Shown: piece by piece, positions 11,451-21,891 of the stretch | Numbering within the stretch: position 1 is the stretch's first letter | Layout: every line of letters begins with the position of its first letter | Source of the DNA: Phytophthora quininea | Taxonomy: Eukaryota > Oomycota > Peronosporomycetes > Peronosporales > Peronosporaceae | Assembly: GCA_011947345.1 (NCBI GenBank) | Contig: JAAVTG010000525.1 | Location: 248,001 to 312,000 of the forward strand | Length of the DNA stretch: 64,000 bases | Reading direction: 5' to 3' | Notes under the pieces: generated by a model | The model's database searches: none | What the model was told of the DNA's origin: nothing | The model's input: the letters and a program-made list of their open reading frames with translations, nothing else | Position numbers and translations under genes: made by a program

Positions 11451-12090
11451 TTAGCCCAGCGAGTCCTGCGCCGAGTTCTCATCGCCGTCTTCGCCCCAGC
11501 ACGACGGCTTTCCCTTCCTCCATCGTTCCTCGAGGTTCTCCATCGTGCACTCGAACAGCGGCTTGTGGATCTTACGGTTCACAATGTTGTGCTGCTCGCA
11601 GAGCCACATGGAGAACGTCGTGCGCGACTCCACACTGTTGCATTTCAACATGTGACAGGATTAAAGCGTCATTTCAACTTGTCAACGCATACACAATAAC
11701 ATCTTACCGCGGTGGCGACTTGGCGATTTCCTTCTGGAAGTCCTTGGCGCAGTGTACGCACGGGTACATGAGCGCCAGCGCTTCGACAAACGTCTTCGCC
11801 TTGGCCTGGTATTCCGGCGACGGCTTGCCCGGGTAGTAAATACCCATCGAGTGTAGCTACAACACGCACAATGAGTTGCTGGTCTTCAATAAAGCAGCTC
11901 TGTAAAAGATACCAAAGCGTACCAGTCCCCAGGTGGCGTTGCCCAGCTCTTGGCGATCCAGTGGGCAATCGTTGGTCTAGGACTCCGTAGCACCCTTGGG
12001 CGCCTTCTTGCCCATGGAGCTCTTGAAGAAGCTCATCTTGTCGGCGCATGCAGGCTCCACGCAGTTAGGATCACTCTTGGTGCCTGCCAT
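11451..12090 (-). CDS. ERV1: Erv1/ALR-family FAD-linked sulfhydryl oxidase, with an in-frame TAG
   Basis: Mitochondrial intermembrane-space type sulfhydryl oxidase that reoxidises Mia40 in disulfide relay import. Three exons fit perfectly: 12090-11923, 11856-11708 and 11634-11451, with introns of 66 and 73 bp. Seen are the core start ELGNATWGLLHSMGIYYP, the catalytic YPCVHCAKDF (CxxC) and the FAD-binding RTTFSMWLCEQHNIVN, followed by KPLFEC. The N-terminus has additional cysteines (NCVEPAC), as in shuttle-cysteine-bearing members. The frame is open throughout apart from one TAG at 11979-11977, between the leader and the core (ATES-stop-TNDCPL). A C-to-T change of CAG would explain it; this may be a real nonsense allele or an error. 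The total is about 165 codons, usual for the family. It lies tail-to-tail with GRP94, about 60 bp apart. Confidence 0.85.
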
Positions 12091-12442
12091 CGTCGTCCAC
12101 GGTCTTTGATGTCTTTCGTTGGAGCCTCTTCTCGAATGCCGCTAGAAACGTGTACGATCCCCTCGCTAGTTATACTGTACCTAATATCGACATACTGGAG
12201 ACTGTTATATTTACAATACCCCTCGATTGGAATAGTAATGCTACACCACGAAGATTGTGGTCCACACATTTTGCGGTCAACTTCAACTTGCCGTTATATC
12301 TGCTGGAAGGTCACCAACGAGAGAATGGTGAGGTCGTCACGCTCGCCGCCAAAGTCTCCGTCCAACCGAGCATTCGACAACTTGTAGGCGGTGTCTGCGA
12401 TGCAACCATGGCATTGAATCTGCTAATACACATATTGATTGC
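12091..12442. other. Divergent upstream region of ERV1 and the TPR gene
   Basis: This interval separates the ATG of the sulfhydryl oxidase from the first coding sequence of the TPR protein. An open stretch at 12150-12446 ends in LYLLEGHQRENGE and similar sequence, but without recognisable domain. The ATG in context ACCATGG at 12408 has no clear continuation. The start of the TPR gene was not resolved. Confidence 0.35.
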
Positions 12443-12988
12443 GTAGCATTAACTCAAATGTAACGACTGTGAACTCGAGGGAAGGCACGCAGCTCGCAGA
12501 GGCGACACCGCAGGTGGCCCTGCCGCAGCGAATCGATGCTCCAGAGAGCGTAAGGGCTGCTGATGCCACTGGAGATTTAAAATCGAGCTGAAGCTTCTTT
12601 GGGTGATTCACAGATCAAAACGCCGGCGAGGGAGTTCCCACCTTCTCGGGAGGAACGAATCCGCAAGACGGTCTTCTCCCCGCATGCAACTGCACTACGC
12701 AAGTTAAAGACGCAAATCCTCTCCTCTTTCGACAATGGCATTGAAGTGGCTGGGAAATTAGCCTGCTGCTCGTCGCAGAAGTTAAAAATCGCGGACACTC
12801 AGTATCGTCCAAGTTCATCAAAGAGTACTCGATGTTGGTAAGAATTCTGCCATGCTTGGCGTAAGGTTTCACTAAATCGTGGGCGAATATCAGGCGGAGT
12901 CCAGCAAGCGAGCAGGACGTCATGATGCAGAGTGTACAGCGTACTTGTGCCTCGGGATTCTGCACGACAATGTCGAAGACTACTCAAA
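12443..12988 (+). pseudogene. TPR-repeat protein gene, left part (split by a nested transposon)
   Basis: Left half of a TPR gene. It reads GTQLAEATPQVALPQ, then EASLGDSQIKTPAREFPPS after a one-base frame change near 12590, then a second frame change near 12760 and the segment KFIKEYSMLAESSKRAG. A 56-bp GT-AG intron (12838-12893) interrupts the last segment. The exon then encodes ECTAYLCLGILHDNVEDYS, a TPR helix pair, and stops abruptly after ...TACTCAAA at 12988, where GGGCTATGGGGATCCC begins foreign sequence. The right half resumes at about 21649. The first exon and start codon are not identified. Its molecular role is unknown beyond TPR-mediated protein binding. Confidence 0.7.
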
Positions 12989-13036
12989 GGGCTATGGGGA
13001 TCCCGATAAGTTGGGGTCCCTCCGCCCCGATGGGGC

Positions 13037-13041
13037 GGAGA
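13037..13041. repeat. Target-site duplication GGAGA, left copy
   Basis: GGAGA directly precedes the left LTR (TATGACG...) and is repeated at 18478-18482 directly after the right LTR (...CGCCACA). Confidence 0.9.
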
Positions 13042-13423
13042 TATGACGACCAAGTGCTTGAGAGAAAGCAGATTGGATTCCGAACAAACTCTGAGCTACT
13101 CGCTACTCACTGCCAACCCTCCTCCGCCCTGTGGCGATGGAGCCGTGCCCTCGTGGCTATGGAGCCGTCTTGGAACTGCAGCACGCAGCCCTTGTTGAAG
13201 ATGCAAAACAGCAGAGATTGTCCTCTTCGGTTCGTTTTGAATGAGCAGGGATTCAGTAGAGGTTCCCCTTGATTCAGCCGAGATTCCATGCTCATCCAGC
13301 AGACAAGTTCCTTGATACAAAGTACGCATATTTCCAGGCTCTCGCGTGCCTGGCGTTCGTGTTGAAGATTCAAATGACTTCGGTTTGAATTCACGGCGGT
13401 TGAGTTCATCTCCACACGCCACA
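13042..13423 (-). repeat. Left LTR (3' LTR in element orientation)
   Basis: 382 bp from TATGACG to CGCCACA on the plus strand. It is nearly identical to 18097-18477 and to the reversed solo copy 22367-22748. In element orientation it begins TG; the other end is CATA and not the usual CA, as fixed by target duplications at two independent insertions. Confidence 0.92.
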
Positions 13424-13498
13424 CAGCCCGCCAAAACGAAGTCATACATGAAAGGCAGCAACCGGTAGACGAACTTCGTCTACAACTCGTGTACCACG

Positions 13499-16400
13499 TC
13501 ACAGTTCAAGTTGTGGTTCGACGTTACAGGTTGCACAGAAATCCGGGTCGTGTTGAGTGGCCGCGTATGCCTTGACTTTGACAGGGATATCCGCCATCAT
13601 TGTCGCGAGCGGCTCCCACGAGTCCTCAGCAGCCTCCAAACCCACCCAAGAGATCAGCAACTCATATTGACGGGTCATACTGTTGAAACGGTGTTCACGG
13701 ATGGCTTCAACGCCCAGTACGATTCCTTGACTCGCAACATGGGCAACCATCTCTTCGGTCAGCTCAAGGCTTGGGTCATGGTAGAACTTGAGCCTTGAAC
13801 CACACTTCGTGGATGGCATTGGTGAGGACGTGACGCACCATGAACGAGTGCGACTTGGCCTCGGTGATCTGGAATGGACCCACCCACCGAACAAGCAGTT
13901 TGCCATCGAGAAGACGAGCGTCTACACGGGACCATAGCACATAGTCTCCAGTTGTGAAGTTGCAAATGTCACCTTTTTGCGGGCTTGCTGGTAGAGTCGG
14001 CGACGTTCCTTGCGGTTCACCACTTTCATGTGCATCTCATGCAAGCTGGCACGGAGACGCTGCAGGTAACCATCAATATTAGCGAGGTCAACCTGCTGTA
14101 GTGGTGGACTGCGACCAGGAAAAAACAAGCATCCAACGGGGTCAATGCTACCAGACCTGTGAAAAGCTCGAGCGGGGTTTTGTTGGCGAGCGATGCGACT
14201 GGTGATTGATTTAAATTGGCTTGGATTACGGGGAGCAAGTACTCCCAATTGCGAGTATCCAAACTCAGTTCCAACAAAAGCGCCCGAACCACTTGTAGTA
14301 CGTCTCGATTTAGTCTCTCGATAGTTCCGTTAATCCACGGAGAATACACCGGCACGAAACTTTGCACGCCACGAAGTCTGGTCGCCAATTCTGCCATGAT
14401 CTCGTTCTTGAAATGAGACCCGCAATCTGACACCCACTTGGCAGGCAGGCCAAATCGCTTGTGCCAATCAAGAACAGCGACGACTGCAATCTCACTGGTG
14501 GGGGAATCACAAGCGACGAGCTCACAATAATGTGTGAGCTCATCCTTGAGCACTAAGAGGTATCGAGTGGTCCCATACGTATCCCCCATCGCTAAGTAGT
14601 CCATGTGAAGAACTTCGTTGCGCACCTCGGCTGTGTCAGTGCCTGACCAGAGGCGCTGGACGATGTTTCCGCCTTTGATGTGCTTGCACAACAAACACCG
14701 GCCCACAAACCGAGACACAACGGCGCTCAAATTGTCAATTGCAAAGCGTTCTTGGAGCTTGTTCTCCATCACCTGGATTCCTCTGTGTGCTTCAACACCA
14801 CAGTGCGCAACCAGAAGCACTCGGACAATGAGGTCCTTGGCCTGGCGAGGGATCCACAGCTTACCTTCAACATAAATTGTGCCCTCGCGGTCTTCGAAAG
14901 CAGTACCTAAAAAGCTCCGAAAACGCCTTTGGGCCTCGCGAACAGCTTCCAAAGTTGGCCACTCGAAATCGACATCTTGAAGAGGACGCAGCAAACTTGG
15001 CTGCGGTTGACGACGAGTCCTAACTGCCTTGGCCCTCATGACGACTTGCACATCATCACGGACCGGCCACCGTGAAATGAGATCCGCCCAGTGATTGTTC
15101 TCGCCGCTCACATGTTCAATCGCGTAGCGACTCCCAGCGAGCTTCATTGCCCACCGCTGCAACTTACCACGTACGTGCTTCTTGATGTCTTGACTGGGGC
15201 AAAAAATCTGAACTAAATTTGCGTGATCAGCGTAGATAGTGAATCCAAGCTGTCGCTGGAGCAGATAATCAAGCTCGGTGGCTGCAACCACCACAGGATA
15301 AGCTTCCTTTTCCACAACTGACCAGTGGAGCTGGGAGTTCTTAAATGAACCCCCTTGCAGATCAGCAACTCGTGATCCTGTTCATGCACTGGCACATTCT
15401 CCTTCCAAACCCTGACCTGGGTAAGAACGATGGCCCAGCCACGGTCAGAAGCATCAGAGCTGAGGCACAACGCAGCATCATCATCTGGAAAGAAAGCGTT
15501 GCAGAGCTGGCGAGTTTCTGCAGGAAGTTCTTGTAAGCTTCAATCTCGTTGTCACTCCAACTGATTGACACACTGGCGGCATGCCGTTTGCGACGACTGT
15601 GTCCTTGCATCACTGCGTCGAACTTGGCCTGCAATGGCTCCACAGCTCTGCCATAGTCAACAACAGAGTCACGAATCCAGTTCGCAGCACACAGCAGGTG
15701 TTGAAACTCAGCAGCATTCTGTGGCAACGGCAAAGAAACCAGTGATGCCACGCGCGATGGATCTTGGGTTACACCGCGCCCATCGACGAGTTTACCACAC
15801 CACGTCACAGACTCTTGATAAAGCGTACACTTTTTCAAGTTAAGCTTTAGATTCAAATTCTTCAAACGCCTGAGAAACATTTCGAGCACGTGTAGATACT
15901 CCTCGTGAGAGGAAGCAAACAGGATAACATCGTCCACGTACACCAACAAATGCTCGTTCATTAGGTCCGCGAAAGCTGTTTGCATGGTAGACTGAAAGTG
16001 CAAAGCGGAATCAACTGCACCTTGCGGGACACGCCTGGGCGTGAAAACGCCTTCATCCGTCTGGAAGCTGAAAATCTCACAGCTGCCTTTATCAAGTGGC
16101 AGCTGCCAGAAACCTTTAAAGAGGTCAAACTTCCCGATAGCTGTAGCCCCCTTGACACACCTGGTAATCACCGCGAGATTCGGCACACTGGCAGCCACAG
16201 GCACAGTCATACTGTTCACGCGGCGATAATCACACGTAATGCGGAACTCGTTCCCACCAGCTTTAGGTACAGGCACGACAGCACTAGCCCAACGACTGGA
16301 GTTGTTCGGGTACACATAGCCGCACTCAACCAGCTCTTTGACGTAATTGCGTATGTAAGCACTGGCTAATGGAGCATATCGGCGAGGTTTACAGCGGACT

Positions 16401-17143
16401 GGGTGACTGTCCTGCTTCAGCACTACATGGAACGGCTCGACTCGAGCAGGCTCATCAGCACCAAGTCGAATGCGCCACAAATCACGGTAGTCAACGACTA
16501 CTCGCCGCAACGTTGGCATCAAAGCCGGCGAGAAACCGCTGTTGTCTGCAGCATTCAACATTCCGTTGAGCAGTGTGTCGACTTCAACTCCATCATCATG
16601 GCCCACTTCAGGATCGTCAGGAATGTCATCGCCATCATCATCGGGTAAATCACCAACAGCTAACTGCTCCATGAGGCGGTTAACATCGATGCCAAGCGAC
16701 ACTAATGTCGGGTTTCCGAGCAGGAACTCCTCCTCCTCGTCATCAACGATAACACAAGTCACATCTCGGACATGAACTGGACCTGCCGCTGTGCCGAGCA
16801 GGACATCAATGCGGCAGCGGGTCCTGCACGCTACTAGGTCTCCACCCAGCCGTTCCAAATACACCGGAGCGTCCAGTACTGTGGTCTCCACAGGAGAACC
16901 ACATGCAGCAAGCTCCTGAATTGCTGACGCTGGCAGAACATTAGCATCAGAGCCCGAGTCGGCTCTATACGGCAGCTCAATAATGTCGTTCACAACCACG
17001 CGAAACTGTCTGGGAGCTCGAGGAGCACGAGCCGCCTTGGCCTTGGCCACCTTTGCCTCATGTAGCTTGTGATAACACTCTTGCTTCTGCTCCTCGGTAG
17101 CTGTCGGACACGACTGCACGAAATGTGGGCCTTTGCAGAACAA
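13499..17143 (-). CDS. pol: Gypsy pol polyprotein (PR-RT-RH-IN-chromodomain), several frameshifts
   Basis: Polyprotein for retrotransposition. Read on the minus strand: a CxxC..H...C zinc knuckle (CKGPHFVQSC), protease active site YRADSGSDANVLP, reverse transcriptase with the YVDDVILFA catalytic box, RNase H (SSDASDRGWAIVL, then KEAYPVVVA), integrase with HCGVEAHRG plus CLLCKH zinc site, and DDE residues in MDYLAMGD, VSDCGSHFKNE and NGTIERLNRDV. The last part is a chromodomain-like segment (HRFNSMTRQYELLISWVGL, EDSWEPL). Frame breaks lie near 15450, 15340, 14160 and 13920. It is coding only in pieces, so this copy cannot make a full polyprotein unless some breaks are sequencing errors. Confidence 0.85.
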
Positions 17144-18011
17144 ACAGCCGTCTTTTGGTGGGGTCGCGCTACAGAGACCTTGCTATCCCCAACCTTGCCC
17201 CCACCAGTAGCACCAGCCACGAGTTTTGCACTTGCCGACTTCACCCCTGGCTTCCTGTTGCCAGACTGCGGTGTCGGTTTTCCTCCGTCGGATTTTGGTG
17301 GTTGCTTTCGGTCGACCTTCACCTCCTTCTGCATAAGGTGATACCGCTGCTGCGTTTTAGCTCTCTCCAAAATGAGCTTGTGCAGCGCAATGTCATCCGT
17401 CTTGGCCTTGCGGTTCTGCAGGGATACGAGCCGCTTGATCTCCGTCTTGAGCATGGCAGGGGCCAGGTTCTCCACGAGCAACTTGCAGCGACTCTTCATT
17501 CTGTCACGAAAGTCGGGTCGGCTGTCATTGCCAGCCGCAAGCATGGATGCGAACCCATGCTCTTCCACAATACGGTCAAAATCGACGAAGTACTTGACGA
17601 TGCGAGCTTCCACATCTTGTTCACTGAGATCCATCTTCAGATGTTGCTTGAAAAACTCGAAGATGTCCGGAACGTGCCCGTTCATCACCTCACCGACGCG
17701 AGCCGTCACCTTGGCCAGGATGTCCGCATCCGTGATCGATTCCTTGGCCTTCTGAAACTCATACCGAGCCAGGTAGTCCAGGAGGTTGGTCTCGGTGGTG
17801 GCACGCACACTGCGGATTACTGCCTCCTCCGACTCTTGCGTGGTGCGGCAGCGCTCCTTCATGGACTCGACGTAGCGGCGGCGTTCACGTAGCCACTTCA
17901 CTAGCGATTCTTGGTCCCATGACGTGAGTTGGGGTGCCTTCACCAACTCGAACACAGGATGGGGACCGTCATCTCGACGTCCCCATCAGCGTCAACTTGG
18001 AAACTTGGCAT
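16990..18011 (-). CDS. gag: Gypsy Gag-like protein
   Basis: About 320 aa ahead of pol. The likely ATG is at 18011 (MPSFQVDADGDVEM), with one frame change near a C-run before FELVKAPQLTSWDQ. Charged alpha-helical sequence follows (RRRYVESMKERC, FFKQHLKMDLSEQDVEARI) and a basic linker (KSDGGKPTPQSGNRK), as expected for a capsid protein that ends in a nucleic-acid-binding tail. Its end overlaps the zinc knuckle in the next frame. Confidence 0.7.
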
Positions 18012-18096
18012 CGGTGGTTGTTGGTGCCCTCCGGCGCAGGCCTTCGTCACTTCTTGGTCAGCTGAAACACTCTTGGCCACAAGCCAAAGTTAACTT

Positions 18097-18477
18097 TATG
18101 ACGACCAAGTGCTTGAGAGAAAGCAGATTGGATTCCGAACAAACTCTGAGCTACTCGCTACTCACTGCCAACCCTCCTCCGCCCTGTGGCGATGGAGCCG
18201 TGCCCTCGTGGCTATGGAGCCGTCTTGGAACTGCAGCACGCAGCCCTTGTTGAAGATGCAAAACAGCAGAGATTGTCCTCTTCGGTTCGTTTTGAATGAG
18301 CAGGGATTCAGTAGAGGTTTCCCTGATTCAGCCGAGATTCCATGCTCATCCAGCAGACAAGTTCCTTGATACAAAGTACGCATATTTCCAGGCTCTCGCG
18401 TGCCTGGCGTTCGTGTTGAAGATTCAAATGACTTCGGTTTGAATTCATGGCGGTTGAGTTCATCTCCACACGCCACA
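18097..18477 (-). repeat. Right LTR (5' LTR in element orientation)
   Basis: 381 bp, TATGACG to CGCCACA. It differs from the left LTR at a C/T in GAATTCAYGG and at a small C/T-run change around AGAGGTTTCCC. Inward of it (minus strand) the sequence AAGTTAACTTTGGCTTGTGG lies where a primer-binding site is expected, but I could not match it to a tRNA. Confidence 0.92.
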
Positions 18478-20229
18478 GGAGAACGCCTTTTCATATTTTT
18501 TGTTCGTGTGGCAGTGGTGGTGGCAGGATCGTCGCTGGTGGTATCCGCTAGGGGCAGAAGCAATGGGGAAAGGGAAGTGCTCACAACCAAGGAAGCTTGT
18601 CTAGAATGCCATTCGAGATCGAGCATTTCCCCGGTGATGAACATGCCTGAAAGTTGCTACGAGGACGCCAAACTTGGTACTCTCTTTGGTCACCCTTACT
18701 TAGTGTGGGTCCCTGAGTGTCGAACTTCGTCTCAAGTGCCATACTGCATCAATAAAGGTTGTACTTGTAGCCCACGTATCAAGGAGTACAAGCAGCGGCG
18801 TGTCGAAGACATGGATTTTAAGTTTGATGTATTTTACGTAAAGTATCAGTGCGGTGGAGAAAGTGGAAGTTACTTTTCGACGCTGAGCAAAGGATTTGTT
18901 CACAGCAACCCCGACGTGATGCTGCATCTGCCTTTCGTCATCAGCAAGAAAGGTGGTTACTCAAAAGCATGATGGAGCACGTTCACGTCGGTATGATGTC
19001 ACCGAACGGATTGTCTTAGGCTTTAACGAACCTGGTACGTCGCCGTACTAATCGTTACTACCTTCTACTGATTTGTTTGGTTATGGAAAACGCCGAAATC
19101 ATGAGCGCAATCCTTACTATCAGGCCCCAACACCTCCTTCAGTTGATGAGTATCTTAAAGCCAATAGTGTCACGGAGAATCACACACTTGCTGGTGCATG
19201 GCTCAGCGCTACTGAGATTTATGGGACCATTTGCGAACGTGTCATGAAAATTTGTACTGTGAAAAAGGTAATACGAATGGATCACTTAGCCAAGTTTTGC
19301 AAACGAATTAAGGAATGGAAATCAACTGGAAAACATGAAAACCTTCTTGACGTGAAGCTACTGTTATTGCTGCAGAACGAAGCCGGACAAATTATTGGCC
19401 GCAGGCTTACACGATCGGAGAATGATGAAGAGACAGCGCAGTTGCTTCTTGATGTTCGTCAACACTCAACCCCTGGGGTGACAGTGATGAGATATTTGTC
19501 GTAAGCGATAAAGCTGACGCTGTCAAAAACATGGTTGCCGAAGTCTTTGGTCCTAGAGTGTTGGACAAGTAGGACCCATTCCACGTCATCCAAAGATTTA
19601 CAAAGTAAAAGCTGGTGCTGGAAGGATACGGCTATCAAAGCTGCTGCACGAGGCGCTGTACTTTGTGACCGGCGAACTCCGTCCCCGGATGAAATGGAAC
19701 GGCGTTTGGAGGAGGCGGTGGGCACTGTTAGTCAGGACGAGATTACGAATTCACCAAAGGAATGGGCAGGGTCCATGAACAAGAGTCGTTCTTTGATTCG
19801 CGGTGTGTTTTGTCTGTTGACCAAAACACGTACACTGAAAAAGGAGCCGCTGTGAAAGTTGTGTCTACCAGCCAACTAGAAGGTCTTCATGCTGGTCTTA
19901 AGAAATTGCTTGCTCGTGACGTATCTATTGACGTTGGGCTTCGAATCTTGGATATTTACATTGTACAGCACAATTTTTCGGCCGGGGTCGAGTTTGATCG
20001 AAATCTACACATGGGACAACTGGACCTGATCACCGCCTGTAAGGCAGCCAACGCCACTACCGATATCCTCAAAATCTCACCACAGCAAGAGTATCTCCTT
20101 GGCTTGCTCTCATCTCCACCGCGTGCACCGCAGTATCGATCGACTTCGAAACTGGACTTCGAATTCGATTCTTGGAAAGACATGTTTAGAGATACTGAAT
20201 TGATGCAGTTCAGCTGGAAGCAAACTTAA
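18478..20229 (+). CDS. Transposase of the DDE-type transposon (frame-broken)
   Basis: The first part (to about 18970) holds paired cysteines and the segment YLVWVPECRTSSQVPYCINK, then RRVEDMDFKFDVFYVKYQC and LPFVISKKGG. This zinc-ribbon-like module resembles the DUF6729-type heads of some transposase genes. After frame changes it continues with KNMVAEVFGPRVL near 19530, DPFHVIQRFT near 19575 and ALYFVTGELRP near 19660, then VSTSQLEGLHAGLKKLLARD at 19860, the end of a DDE-like catalytic domain (the D of DPFHVI and the E of QLEGLH are candidate acidic residues). Stops and frameshifts occur near 18972, 19500, 19570 and 19700. Family membership (KDZ, ISL3-like or other) is not decided. Confidence 0.55.
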
Positions 20230-20731
20230 CTCAGTCGCGTCAACATCGCCGCTCAATTGAAGAGCTGCTGATAATGCGATCGACGGCACTGCAGGATGGG
20301 AAATTTGGCCGAAGTGAGTTCTTTTGCTTGCTGCAGCTCGACGAAAAAGAGCATGAAGGAAATAGTAATTTTTCGCTTGAGGAGACGGAGCTTCTGCGGC
20401 AAATTCTCTCAGAACAACAAGCTACTCGCACGTCTTGGTCTGAATGCCCGCTTGTTACGACAATCATGTACAATCTCGCAGTGAGCACAAGCACCAACAC
20501 TCAAATCAAACTCCAGCGCCGAAGTTTTAGAACACTATCGCGACGCATAGATTCTATCGGCAAAAACCCTCGACTTCCAACAGAAGCACACCGCCAAACA
20601 TTTTTCTTTTCAAGAAGCAAGACGAGTGCGATGGGGATCCTTCAATATCGGAGCAAACACTGCAAATTGATCTTTTCAACGCTCTACAAAATGCAAACTT
20701 CATCACTCAGAAAAAGTAGACGTTCTGCCGG

Positions 20732-21490
20732 GTGCTTGACTTCGCAAGCCACATTTGCGATGGCATTCGCTTATTTTCTGCCCGCAAGGTCGAGTTGAAA
20801 TGGGATTCATTCACTACGCAAGTCCAGCGCGAGATGCGACGCACTAAAATTAAATTGAAAGTGCCAGCGTCAGTGTTAAGAGCTCTTAGCATTCCGGCAA
20901 GCAACGTCTTACCGTCTCAACAAGACCTTGCCACAGTATTTGCACCGATTCAGGGCGTGCCAGAAGTTGAAGCAGGGCAACTCGCCTCGAATGGTAGCGA
21001 AGATCTCGTAGGTAACGCTGAAGCTGGAGCTAGAGTGCACCAGGAAAACCCTCAACAAGACGTAGCTGCCAATTCCTTGCAGCAACAAAACAGCGTGAGC
21101 CGAAAAGCTCAATCACCTCCGCTAGTTATTTCCGATCATGATCTTGACGAGCTTAGGGCCATGGCCGAGTCGCTCAAAGGCTCTTACACTAAGTGGAACA
21201 CTCTTATTACCGAATATAAGAAGCGGTACCCGGACCAACCAGTCGGCAAAGAGCAGCTAAGCAGCAAGATCAGAGCTCCAGCAAGAGCAAAACAGCGTCA
21301 GCAAAAGAAACGCGAGAGAGCTCCAGAGCAAAGTATACCTAGTGACCAGGTGATTAACTCGAAGCGAGTGAAGACAGACAACTGCGCCAGTTGCCAGAAG
21401 AAGCACAAGAAGTGCGGTGATCGAAGCAACCCGTCCTGCACGAAGATTACACAAAGCAACCGATTAACAAACTACTATAATCGAAAATAA
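20732..21490 (+). CDS. Second protein of the DDE transposon: SANT-like helix region and Cys-rich end
   Basis: A long open frame to a stop at 21490; its beginning is uncertain, first ATG near 20834. It contains FTTQVQREMRRTKIKLKVP, a disordered middle, a tryptophan-containing helix YTKWNTLITEYKKRYPDQPV that resembles a SANT/Myb-type DNA-binding segment, a basic patch (KQRQQKKRERAP) and a C-terminal cluster CASCQKKHKKCGDRSNPSC, similar in spacing to fungal Zn2Cys6-type or small Cys-rich clusters. It may be an accessory DNA-binding protein or the C-terminal part of the transposase after splicing. Function is inferred only. Confidence 0.45.
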   Translation: MLDFASHICDGIRLFSARKVELKWDSFTTQVQREMRRTKIKLKVPASVLRALSIPASNVLPSQQDLATVFAPIQGVPEVEAGQLASNGSEDLVGNAEAGARVHQENPQQDVAANSLQQQNSVSRKAQSPPLVISDHDLDELRAMAESLKGSYTKWNTLITEYKKRYPDQPVGKEQLSSKIRAPARAKQRQQKKRERAPEQSIPSDQVINSKRVKTDNCASCQKKHKKCGDRSNPSCTKITQSNRLTNYYNRK

Positions 21491-21540
21491 CAACTGTCAC
21501 GAACACTCTGCATTGCACTTTGTGTCTGACACGCCGTACA

Positions 21541-21633
21541 ATACTGGGGGCCTGAGGACGGGACAAGACTTGGGCAAACTTGGACAAACCTGGGCAAACC
21601 TGGACAAAGCGGGGTCGGGACAATCCCCAGTAT
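21541..21633. repeat. Subterminal repeats and small inverted repeat at the right end of the DDE transposon
   Basis: Four tandem 10-mers of the form ACYTGGRCAA occupy 21568-21607. They are flanked by ATACTGGGG (21541-21549) and its reverse complement CCCCAGTAT (21625-21633). Such subterminal arrays commonly bind the transposase. Confidence 0.6.
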
Positions 21634-21648
21634 CCCCTACCGCCCCAA

Positions 21649-21854
21649 AAAGCAGAGCGTGCATTTGACCAGGCGCATCGTCTGGCCCAGGAATTGGGTG
21701 ATTTGGCTACAGCGAAGCAGTGTAGTTGCTATTTGGGCGTCGCCCGAGCGCCTCTACACATGCAAGGCTACGTGCAGCAGCTCACCAGTTCGCTGCTACC
21801 TCCACCATCAAGCACGCACTGGAATCTGCATCCAGCACCTCGATTAACAATTGA
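21649..21854 (+). pseudogene. TPR-repeat protein gene, right part
   Basis: Directly after the transposon the TPR frame continues as KAERAFDQAHRLAQELGD, then LATAKQCSCYLGVARA. Joining this to the left part (...NVEDYS) restores a TPR of exactly canonical length with the typical ELGD end. A frame change then gives the tail FAATSTIKHALESASS and a stop at 21852-21854. The gene ends 38 bp from the stop of the convergent THOC3-like gene. Confidence 0.7.
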
Positions 21855-21891
21855 TACTTCCCACTGTCATAACCGATTCTCGCCTCCCAAG

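Larger units (their letters stand above)
13042..18477 (-). mobile_element. Full-length Ty3/gypsy LTR retrotransposon with chromodomain
   Basis: Complete insertion: two LTRs of about 381 bp flank a minus-strand gag-pol region and the whole is bracketed by the 5-bp direct repeat GGAGA (13037-13041 and 18478-18482). In element orientation the LTR begins TGTGGCG and ends GTCATA. Gene order is Gag with zinc knuckle, protease, reverse transcriptase, RNase H, integrase, chromodomain, which is the Ty3/gypsy order. The two LTRs differ by about two substitutions and one indel, so insertion was recent, yet the pol frame is broken in several places. It sits 53 bp inside the left end of the DDE transposon. 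Confidence 0.92.
12989..21648 (+). mobile_element. DDE-type DNA transposon inserted in the TPR gene, itself interrupted by a gypsy element
   Basis: The limits are set by the host gene: the TPR reading frame stops at ACTCAAA (12988) and resumes at AAAGCAGAG (about 21649). The two ends are imperfectly inverted, sharing the order GGG, TA, GGGGAT, GGGG, TCCC when the right end is reverse-complemented. After removal of the gypsy insertion (13042-18477 plus one target duplication) the native element is about 3.2 kb. It carries a transposase-like frame set (18478-20229) and a second open frame (20732-21490). Four tandem 10-bp subterminal repeats lie near the right end. The exact target duplication is hidden in an A-run and not resolved. 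The family is not assigned. Confidence 0.65.

Noticed and set aside
13044..13423. ORFs of 80-130 aa repeated at three places (13.1, 18.2, 22.5 kb)
   Set aside because: They are reading frames through the LTR sequence, not genes; the repeat explains their recurrence.
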